Below, one piece after another: positions 55,666 to 64,000 of a DNA stretch of 64,000 bases. Each line of letters starts with the position of its first letter. Positions within the stretch are counted from its first letter, which is position 1. The notes beneath the pieces were generated by a model. The model saw only the letters and a list, made by a program, of their open reading frames with translations, was not told the origin of the DNA and made no database searches. This DNA is from Amborella trichopoda (lineage: Eukaryota; Streptophyta; Magnoliopsida; Amborellales; Amborellaceae), in the NCBI RefSeq assembly GCF_000471905.2, contig NW_006500357.1, positions 3,239,503-3,303,502 of the forward strand, in the 5' to 3' direction. The position numbers and the translations under genes were made by a program.

Positions 55666-58600
55666 CTGTAAAAAATCACCATTAAAGTGTAAGCATCAAT
55701 AGACTTTTCCGATTATAAAGAGAAAATTGAAACCACATGAATGCCCATTTAGGTATGTACTTAGCATGATAACAAACTGGTCGTTTTATCAAGAATGTTC
55801 AGAAATGCCACGTATGAAATGCTACAAGGCCTTGGAAAAGTAAAATATGACTGGATTAAAACATTTATGTTACAAAGAACCTAGAAGCCATAAATAAACC
55901 TCAGAAGTTGATATTTTCCTTTAGTGTTAATAGAACCCCAAGCGACTGTCCCTAAAAATTAGGGCTTGTGAACAGAGATTAAATAAGGTGCATACAGTTG
56001 CATAAAGACGCACCTGGTTCTCTCCTGTTTCTTGAGAATCACTCCTCGAGCATTTTGATTGGCAAGTAGAATCTCTTGACGAAGAGGTTGGAGTTCTAAG
56101 CTCCAAATCTGCACCCATAGAAGAATGCAAATCTTCACACTTCTTGGCAGATTCACAGGGGGACAACTCAGTGGCAATGCTACCTTGTTGAAATCCCAAA
56201 GTTTCGTGATTGGCTACTGGCATGCTCGGTGTGAGAGACCTAGGGTCTGGCACAGAGATTGTAGGCTGTAACTGTAAAACAAAGCCTGGCAATGGAGGAA
56301 CAGGAGAGGGATACTGTGCTGAGGGTCTTTCTACATGAGAGTGCACATTAACAGTTGAAGCATAGGGTGTAAGGGACAAATACTGGTTATTACCACTGGG
56401 GTCTACACTCCTAAAAAAAGGGAATGGTTGAATAGAAGGATGGAAAGGAACAGGCATAAAAGGAGTCATAGAAGCTTGTGCATGCCCTTGTGTTGGGGTT
56501 CGCTGAGAATCAGGGGTAGCTAGAGTGGGCATTGGGAAAGGGTATGGGGTGGGACCCATTGCAACTGTTGGATCCATGGGTGCCCAAGGAAACATAACTG
56601 CTATCCTTTGCTGATACTGAATCCTAAGGCTTTCTACGTCAGACCTTAAAGTTGCCTTCTCATCTTTGAGTTCGTTCTTCTCTAGCATCAGCTGCATTCA
56701 GGGAAACAATGTTCAATTCATTCAAACTTTCAAAACCAATCAAAGATAAAGGAATCAGAGATAGAGGAGAACGGATACATCGTCCGATTCTTCTGAAAGA
56801 GATACATTTTCAGCTTTTAGTCTGTTAACCTCGGCAGTTAAGTCTTTCAGCATCTGCACTGCATCTGTGAGGATGGTTGCTTTATCATTCTTTGGGCGGT
56901 CAGGGTCTGCAAATTTTGAAATATTAAAGTCCGAAATCTGTAATATTCAATCTCAACTCCGGTCAATTCCTGGCTGATTATGACGATTTTCATACATTAT
57001 CATTTCAAGTATTACCCAAGCACCCAGCTGTCAAGGGCCATAGATAAGGTAGACAATAAACAGATTACAGTGCCCAACATACTAATTTTTGTAGTATCAA
57101 CAAGTCCTTCTTTTTCCCAAAAACAACTAATTCATTAACTTAATACAATAATATCAATAATTTTTACTTCCTTTTACCTTAAAAGCAATAAGTATCAATA
57201 GGAACTTTGATATTAAAAATAATACGGATTTTGGGACACCTAGAATTCAATTTCAATACACTCATATAGTAAAGGTGCATTCCATCCAGTCAATTTTGGA
57301 AAATTCTAGTAAATGTTCAAACAAATAAAAGGAGTACAATATCGCACCCAATGCACTTCCCAATTCAAGAAACTGCTCATTTAAGCGATCTCTCCTGAGC
57401 TTCTCTCTGTCAGCTTTCTGAACTTTTCTTGCAGTAGTTGGGTCGTTGGCTTCTACCCTCCTGCCATATCTAGTATACATTGTATATATGAAGCAAACAT
57501 GAGGACCAAAGTCAACTACGTGCACACAAAAACCAACCAGGCAGAATATAACGGTTAATAGACTTAGAAGGTTACTTACTCAAAAGACAACCAATATTTA
57601 CAGAAACATGAATTGTTTAACTTCAATTTGCAAAATCATATTCATACACATCAAAAAAATAGGCCAAACTAGAACAGGAACAAGTGAAATGTTAAAGTAC
57701 CAAGATTACACGTATAGGCAGCCAAAAGGTTGTCAATAGTTGTAGATAATGATTGTTCTATTAATGTGAGACTATTTTCCATATATGATTATTGGAAGCA
57801 CATCAGTTAACCTTAACTAACAAATCGAATGTCAACAGTCTAAACAACAGTCAATGGAGAAGAGCATGTAGCCTCTCGCTTCCTTCTGGTAGATATTCAT
57901 GAGTTCACTTTTAGAAGAATCTTTATAACTTGTACTATGCGCATGGTACAAAACTGCTGTCCTAGTTCTTCTCTGCATCTAATTTATCAAAGACTTAACA
58001 ATGACAGCTTGTCAGAGAATACCTATTAATTCATCTCAGTGGCAATACTTCTAATGTCCAATGCTAACTGATCATTTACTGATCCATATGTGCTCAAGTG
58101 AAATGCAGCTCCTACAATCGGTTAGATAAGTATTTCCTTCTTAACACATATGAATCACTAAAGTTGTGTGTGGAGGGGGGCATCTTTATATGCACATAGG
58201 ATACATTCAATAACCACTCGTACCCACTTTTAAATGAATTGCAAAATAGTATATAAGTGGTGATAAACATATTAGGTCCACCTTATTTGTTGTTTGTGCA
58301 TTTTTTTTTATTATGCATATGAAAAAATGAAAAAAGAAAACCATCTTGTATTCTTCATTGTTGTGAAGAACATCATCCATTGGTGTGTATGAAACACATT
58401 GATTGCTGGATTGATATGTAAATAAAACTGTCTAGTTTCAGTATCCATGTCAATTGATATTAAAGAAACAAATATTGAGCCTTGTTTAGTTCAGTAATTT
58501 TGTTTCACTTCACAATTTATTGAAGGATCAGGCTGGTTTGGGACCATCTTCAATGAACCAAATCACAATGGTCTAGATCAATGTACCGGGACTCAACTCG

Positions 58601-60080
58601 GCCACTGTACTCACCCTTGGCTGAGGTATAAGTTACACGAGCAAGTTGAAGTAATGTCCAGCCCTTGTTATAAATAAAATAAAATAAAAAAGCAAAAAAC
58701 TAGATATATAACATACGTTTTGTTTACATCAACTTTCAAATGGTGCGTCAGTTAGATGTTGTGGGCTCTTTACAGGATGTTTTGGGGATCAAACCACTCG
58801 AGATAAATTTTTGAACCCCTTTTCAAAAAAGAACTACTTTATATGTACAAAACATACCTTTTGTTTACAAAAACATTCAAATGGTGCTTTGGTTAGATGT
58901 TGAGCAAGAGTTTTTGTGATTGAACCACCCCATGGACAATTTCTTTGAACCACTTCTAAAACAACAAAAAAAGAAAAGAAAAAAACATGAGGCCGAAAGA
59001 AGAAAAACAAGACATGTATCTAAAGAAATAGGGTGATACGGAGTTGTTTGAGGGGGTTCGAATCTCAAACATGAGGCCCATAAAGTCTTAAACACTAGAC
59101 AAAAAAACATTTAGATGTTATTTGAATTAAACTGAACATAATGTAGGGTGTACACCGTCGGCCTCAGCTGCATAGGGCAAGTCCGAGTAACTCCCCTGAG
59201 TCCGATTCGACTCAGACAAGTCACGGATGATTGGTCTGGATTCTCAACAAATAAAACTTTTGTGAATGTTAACATAGAATGTCATTGATTAACTTGTTAC
59301 CAACATAACATAAATTACCATCTATTCCATAAACTTTAATTAACATTCACCAAATTCAGGTTTCAGAGACAAGGAATGTTATATTGGAAATCCATGTTAT
59401 AGACAATTTATAAAGACTATGTCATTATTGAGATGGGTTTCACCAATTTTTCAGTAACGTTGTTACTGTAAGAAGCAATACATTTAGACTTCCGAGAAAC
59501 TAAAGATACATGTTCAAATTTAGCATAAAGGGGCCCGATATGATTTCGGAGAATGCTTTAAACTAACAAAACCATGTGTTACTCTTTTGGGCCATATTCA
59601 GACAATTGAGCAACAAAAATGAGATAAGCGCCAATAGAAGCAGCATCAAAGGCATCGACCTTACGCTATGCCCACAGAGAGAATATACACTGAAATATCA
59701 GAGCAAACAATACATTTCGTTCTCAAAATCTAATTTTGTTCCATTCTATACGAGATTTATTCAGAAATTTTCAAGCCAAATTCCACCATGGAAGAAGCCA
59801 ACAGTACCCAATAGCCCACAAAAACAACACAAAGGAGATGAAAAGAAAAACCCAGTCACAATATGAACAAAACTAGTGAGGGTTCCATTACAACAGGTGC
59901 CAAGGATCACAGGAAGTCAACCCCATATGAATGAATTAAAGAAAGGACAGAGAATAAAGAAAAGGGAGATTTTACCGACCTGGTATCAGGATGCCCAGTT
60001 TCCAAAAGGTGAAAACCGTCGGATGGTGGCTGTAAATCGGGAACGAGGCCTTGGTGGATGGAGTGAGAAAGAGGCTCCAT
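55489..60080 (-). CDS. bHLH121: bHLH transcription factor, bHLH121/URI type (five exons, 401 aa)
   Basis: Coding exons: 60,080-59,980, 57,469-57,348, 56,906-56,779, 56,691-56,014 and 55,665-55,489, with GT-AG introns and consistent phases (1,206 nt with stop). The basic region is at about residues 49-63 (KVQKADREKLRRDRL), helix 1 at 64-74, loop at 75-82 (DPDRPKND), helix 2 at 83-98, followed by a Leu-rich coiled coil to about 146. A long Pro/Ser-rich tail (150-401) includes a PYPFPMP stretch and ends in a Ser-rich segment. The conserved Glu and Arg of the DNA-binding face are present (E56, R60); the usual His has been replaced, as in subgroup IVb. Arabidopsis bHLH121 (URI) is a nuclear regulator of iron-deficiency genes that pairs with subgroup IVc bHLHs. 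The start MEPLSHS was chosen as the ATG following a CT-rich leader; an upstream in-frame ATG exists at 60,212. The gene looks intact. Confidence 0.88.
56014..56691 (-). CDS. bHLH121: bHLH121-like gene, exon 4 (coiled coil and Pro-rich tail)
   Basis: 678 nt, 226 codons in phase 0. Acceptor AATGCAG|CTG, donor AACCAG|GTGCGT. Reading through the donor leads to a stop in the intron at 55,927. Confidence 0.87.
56779..56906 (-). CDS. bHLH121: bHLH121-like gene, exon 3 (loop, helix 2, start of coiled coil)
   Basis: 128 nt. Acceptor TTTGCAG|ACC, donor GACGAT|GTATCC. Encodes the loop DPDRPKNDKATILTD and VNRLKAEN. Confidence 0.85.
57348..57469 (-). CDS. bHLH121: bHLH121-like gene, exon 2 (basic region and helix 1)
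   Basis: 122 nt. Acceptor TATACTAG|A, donor TTGG|GTGCGA. Encodes the YGRRVEANDP lead-in, the basic region and helix 1. Confidence 0.87.
57470..59979 (-). other. Intron 1 of the bHLH gene (2.5 kb)
   Basis: No TE of recognisable class. Two diverged copies of a roughly 140-bp unit lie at about 58,710-58,850 and 58,853-58,960 (TTTTGTTTACA(T/A)...TTCAAATGGTGC...TTAGATGTTG...AACCAC). Open frames in the intron look like chance. Confidence 0.6.
59980..60080 (-). CDS. bHLH121: bHLH121-like gene, exon 1
   Basis: 101 nt from ATG (60,080-60,078); encodes residues 1-33 and two bases of Arg34. Donor AG|GTCGGTAA. Confidence 0.8.
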
Positions 60081-60120
60081 GAGAGAGAGAGGAGACAGAG
60101 GGATGACAATATTATACCTT
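60081..60120 (-). promoter_or_regulatory. CT-rich leader and possible TATA-like element of the bHLH gene
   Basis: Read on the - strand, a TATAATATT word (about 60,115-60,107) lies about 30 bp upstream of a CT-rich run (60,101-60,081) directly before the ATG. Such pyrimidine patches are common near plant transcription starts. The TATA role is a guess. Confidence 0.3.
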
Positions 60121-60499
60121 GTGCCAAAGTTTAGAAAGGGAGAGACCAGGTCCCAAACTTGAATTGAATGTAACATATGGCTCTGTTCAATGTTTGTCTT
60201 AATTGCATGCAATCCAAACTATAGACATCAAGATGGCATGTCTTTTGTGTCCTAAAATATAAGGGAAAATTAATGTATGGATCCCTCTTTTTGAAATTAA
60301 ACAATAGTCTGGAAATTTTACAATTTTATGTGGAGGTCTGTTTTTTCTTTAACTAGATTGGAACTTTAAAAATAATAATAACAATAATTAAATTGTAACA
60401 CATGTCGAGCCATCCAATTTGACAGACACGTGACTTATTTGTAAGAAAGATAAATAGTATCAAAGTGTTTTTTTTTCTATTTTTGAAAATCCTCCCATT

Positions 60500-60960
60500 T
60501 CAACCCTGCAAGAATAGTACACACACCAAAAGTGCTCACACAACCCCATTTGACCCTTGAGGAATCAAACTTGATTTGTGTTAAGTATTGTACACGAACC
60601 AAAAGTTAGCTCAACCCCGTGAGCACTAGTTTTGACCCTTCAAAAGTTGAACCGGCTTACATAAGTTTGGTATACACAATACAAGTTAGTTCGACCCTCC
60701 AAGAGTTGAATTGGTGCTTATAGATGCCAATTCAATCTTTCGATAGCTGAATTGGCTTAAGTAAGTGTCGTATGCACACATGTAGAACCGGCTTCTATAA
60801 GATTTCATGGTCAAGGGGCGAACTGGCAATACTGCACTTACAAAAAGTTAGTTCGACCTTGTGACGGGCGATCTAGTTGAAGGGTCCAATTGGTGCTCAA
60901 TGTGTGCTCACAAAACCATTTCGACACTTCAAAGGTCGAAGCAGGGGTATTTTTGGAAAC
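60500..60960 (+). repeat. Degenerate tandem array, unit about 55-60 bp
   Basis: Recurring phrases of the form GTTAG(T/C)TCGACCCT, AGTTGAA(T/C)(C/T)GGC, GTAT(A/G)CACA. At least five diverged units. Non-coding; no borders found. Confidence 0.5.
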
Positions 60961-61484
60961 ATAATAAAGACCAAAAAAATTAGGTTTTTCATATAAAATT
61001 AAAAAAATTTCCAAATAATTTTTAGATTTAGATGTCCCAAAAACTTATCAACCTATACTTTGGCTTTGATAGTGAGACACCATGGTTGTGTCATTGAGAG
61101 GGGGTGTCTTGACTCTTCTAGTCTATTTTCTAACACGAGTGTTCACTTGAAATTTGTCAAAACGAAACCCTGGGTATATCTCAAGTCAGACATGAGGTTT
61201 GCCAACGGGTTAGGCTCAAGCAGGGACATGTTCCCAATATGCTACGGCTAGGCTCGTCCCTAGCCTTGCCTGTACCATTTGTAAAGTTCCGCCTGCGGGC
61301 AAACCAGGGCAGCCAAACAAACCCTGCTTGGAAATAAGCTTGGATCGAACCTAAGCAAATCTTTGGTGTGCCTACATAGGTGAAAGGACTTTATGATAAA
61401 GCACGGTGTAGATATTTTAAAAAAAAATTCTTTATCCCTACACCGGCAAGATCACTTATAATGTCCAATTATAATCGAACCACT

Positions 61485-61516
61485 ATTAAAATAAATAAAA
61501 TAAAATAAAATAAAAT
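61485..61516. repeat. (AAAAT)n microsatellite
   Basis: About six AAAAT/AAAT units. Confidence 0.85.
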
Positions 61517-61639
61517 CGGTTCTTAGTTGCTACATCTTCAAATACAATTCTTTATTCAAGAAACAAAACTAGAATTTATTGCTTTATGGGAAGAGAAGTA
61601 AATATTTAAAAAAGGTAAAATTGCTGGAGATTACCTCAA

Positions 61640-63320
61640 CCAAGCTTAGTACACCCCACGCCGAGTCTCCTCGTTCCGATGGTGCTCGGGATTTATGATC
61701 GATATGTTGATTTCCTACTATGACAAAAATCCACTCAAGGACTTAATCTTGATCAAGCCTCTTAGCTTGATTTTAGAGATTTGAGAGATGAATATGAAGA
61801 GAGATGGAGATATCTACTAGCAATGGGTTACACGCCTTTGCCACCCACAAAGAACAGAGGTGGTGGGTGCCACCAAAACATGGTACAACTTGGAGAGAGA
61901 TAAATGGTGCAACTTGGAGAGAGATAGAAGAGAGAAAAAAAATTGGGGCGCGCCTTCCTTTTGGAAGAGAGCTCAATTTTGGGTAAGGAGAGAGATGATT
62001 GTTAAAGAGAGAGAAGAGAATACATATCTCATAGGGAGACTTTTTTTATAGATTTTCTATGTCATAGAATTTACCTCAATTTGTAGGGTCAAATCTCAAC
62101 CGTCGATCTAAGGAGACTTGTTGGGTGAGAGATTTGAACAATCTATCTCTTTGATCCACCATCAAGATTCAAAGAGATGAACTAGAGTATTATCCTCCAT
62201 TTCTTAAATCTATTCCCATCAAATAAGGAAAGCTTATATTTTAATATATCAAATCCTTAATTATTGAATCAAGATTGTCATTAAATAAAAAAAACTTATA
62301 TTTTAATATATCCAATCCTTAATTATTGGATCAATAAATCGTGATTCAAAGATTTAGTAAATATCTCAAATATTCAACCTTATCGTGACTATACTCAAAA
62401 GATAAGCCAACAAGAGATAAGCATTATTCACAAGAAGAATACGTGAATTGGTAGGGAGTGCCACCCGTGTAGGCCCACCTAATCCACATGTATTTAAATT
62501 TTGGGCTCGATATTTTATGGAGGTCCCATATATTTTTAAAAAGTATTTTATTTCATATTTAGAATTTTTAAATCTTATATTTTCTTTAAAACATTGAAAA
62601 ATTAATTTCTCTTAATTTATAAATCCAAATGACAAAAATAAAATATCATAAAATTCACAAAAATACAAATAAATATTCTACAAATCATATAACATTAAAT
62701 TAATTAATTTTGATGGGAATCAGATCCGTTAGATCTAGGAAAGTATCAATATATGGGAGCAATTCACCTTCAACTGCGAATCACGATCCGTCGAGCTTTC
62801 TCAAACTGACTCAGCAGTTCCCATGACCCACAGTCTATTGCAGGGGCTCATGATTGGACCACCAAAGTCAGCCAATAGACTAGATGACACAATCCTAGTT
62901 TATAGATTTCAGGTTCTCCCCTAGAGAAAAAAATCATGGTCTTTCAGATCATGATGCAATCATGACTATATGGTACATAGGGGTAATCTCTAGCACATAT
63001 ACACGTTTCACCCTCATTGGTGAATCTCAAGACGGTTATGTATGTACATGCCATGTTATATCAACGGTGACGCTTTAACCCTGTCTCTAAAGGCTATTCA
63101 TCACAAACAAGGGCCACACAGTCCATGGGCTCTCATCTGGGCATACTCCGACGTCATCAAGGGATAACCCACTAAACCCTTCTCGGTAGATCCCTATGCC
63201 CAACTATCTTGGGTTTTTCCAAACCTCGACTGGCCTAGCTCATCGAGCCTAGTCTGAGTATCAGCAAATAATATTTGCTTAGTATGGTGCACAAAAGGAC
63301 CACACTCCCACTGAGTTTAT
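61640..63320 (-). repeat. Copia LTR-like block (tentative)
   Basis: On the - strand it begins after CTCAGTGGGAG (about 63,320) and runs through a long non-coding block with A/G-rich GAGAGA stretches (61,770-62,010), as in an LTR. It contains a 62-bp tandem duplication (about 62,231 and 62,293). The layout is similar to 30,000-32,110, but borders are unproven. Confidence 0.3.
62231..62340 (+). repeat. 62-bp tandem duplication
   Basis: CTTATATTTTAATATATC(A/C)AATCC occurs at 62,233 and 62,295 with matching continuation. Confidence 0.85.
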
Positions 63321-63601
63321 GTTCCACTGTATAAAATGCTCATACAAGCTCTTATAAGGCCTTTAAAGGCCAGATAGACCCAACAATAGGCCTCCAACAA
63401 GCTGGTGGTCATGCTAAGGTTAGCCTTGACTTTCCCAAAACCATACAGCCATGCTCAAGCCCAAATTATTCAAGGGTATGCGTTTACCAAGCCCTATATA
63501 CGAGCCATTAATGACCAACTGGCCCCGGTTTGAAGGACTACAGGCCTACACTGATTGGCAACCCACTTTGACTAAAATGAACAATGCACCAAAATAAAGT
63601 C

Positions 63602-63681
63602 GTCGTCATCATCATCAGAGCTTTTACTCAACTATTTTGGGTACATGAATCTTGGTCCGTCATTCTGCTCTATCAAGGGCT
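63602..63681 (-). mobile_element. RTE-type LINE, 80-bp terminal insertion
   Basis: Tail (GAT)n read as GTCGTCATCATCATC at 63,602-63,616, followed by the RTE 3' signature on the - strand (ATTCATGTACCCAAAATAG, upstream TATAGAGCAGAATGACGG-like). Bounded by an 18-bp duplication with one mismatch (core CCAAAATAAAGTC; 63,584-63,601 and 63,682-63,699). Confidence 0.85.
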
Positions 63682-63699
63682 ATGCGCCAAAATAAAGTC

Positions 63700-63961
63700 A
63701 ACTTCATTAACCAATTAAAGAAAGACCAAACAATTATGGTTCATGTTGGTGCTATATCTTGCCGGTATTTGAACTATGGGAAATGATTCTAGAGAACCCT
63801 GCCACAAATAGTGGTGTGAGACCCTTATGGATCACCGTCGATCCTAAACTTCTAATCTTGAGTTAAAATTGCTCAAATTTAAATATCGTCGCTCTTTCTC
63901 TCTCTCAGTAAAGGCCCCATCCCCGTACAACTATAGGCCCGTACAACCATCCATCCAGCCA

Positions 63962-63992
<31 letters not shown>

Positions 63993-64000
63993 AATGACCC
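63700..64000. other. Right end of the window, no gene seen
   Basis: Non-coding sequence ending in CT-rich microsatellite stretches (about 63,963-63,992). No supported feature otherwise. Confidence 0.5.

Noticed and set aside
58877..59110. 77-codon open frame in bHLH intron 1
   Set aside because: Composition and position indicate chance; no splice sites fit and no family is recognised.

Overview
The window is nuclear DNA from a flowering plant. It has GT-AG introns of up to 9 kb, plant-type LINEs with an RNase H tail, Copia and Gypsy remains, MITEs, and two recognisable plant genes. It is AT-rich, dominated by transposable elements, and has two assembly gaps (115 N and 20 N). The mix of many L1-type LINEs and very long introns fits a woody magnoliid or early-diverging eudicot, but the sequence alone does not fix the species. 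There is no bacterial, CRISPR or operon-like content.

Layout. 1-10,224 is a LINE nest on the + strand: an old 5'-truncated LINE (316-1962 and 9613 onward) was split by a nearly full-length LINE (1963-9595). That LINE was later hit in its ORF1 by a 1.2-kb hAT-like element (3224-4424). A probable terminal exon of an unidentified + strand gene follows (10,408-10,489), so the LINE nest probably lies in its last intron. 10.8-13.1 kb holds small DNA transposons. 13,584-22,995 is a two-exon gene on the - strand encoding an 87-aa PIG-Y-like subunit of the GPI-GlcNAc transferase; its 9.1-kb intron carries a third LINE (-), a SINE and other repeats. 23-32 kb is repeats: a Mutator-like MITE, Copia LTR-like sequence in inverted orientation around a gap, a Copia protease fragment, a small RTE insertion, and a second hAT-like element (31,049-31,903). 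32-55 kb is TE remains with no gene I can support: a Copia relic with a 202-bp LTR (37.4-39.7 kb), a LINE fragment (42.2-43.4 kb), a Gypsy-type non-autonomous element with a degenerate initiator-Met primer site (49.8-51.9 kb), a 5S rRNA-like SINE and a third Mutator-like MITE. 55,489-60,080 is a five-exon gene on the - strand for a bHLH factor of the bHLH121/URI type (401 aa). 60.2-64 kb is repeats, including an LTR-like block and an 80-bp RTE insertion.

Functionally, the two complete genes are unrelated housekeeping or regulatory loci: GPI-anchor synthesis in the ER, and iron-homeostasis transcription. What stands out is the mobile DNA. There are two hAT-like elements with the same CATAGTTAC ends, 8-bp target duplications and subterminal arrays of a near-palindromic GGAATC/GATTCC motif; a SINE whose head resembles the 3' half of 5S rRNA; and a well-resolved order of nested insertions.
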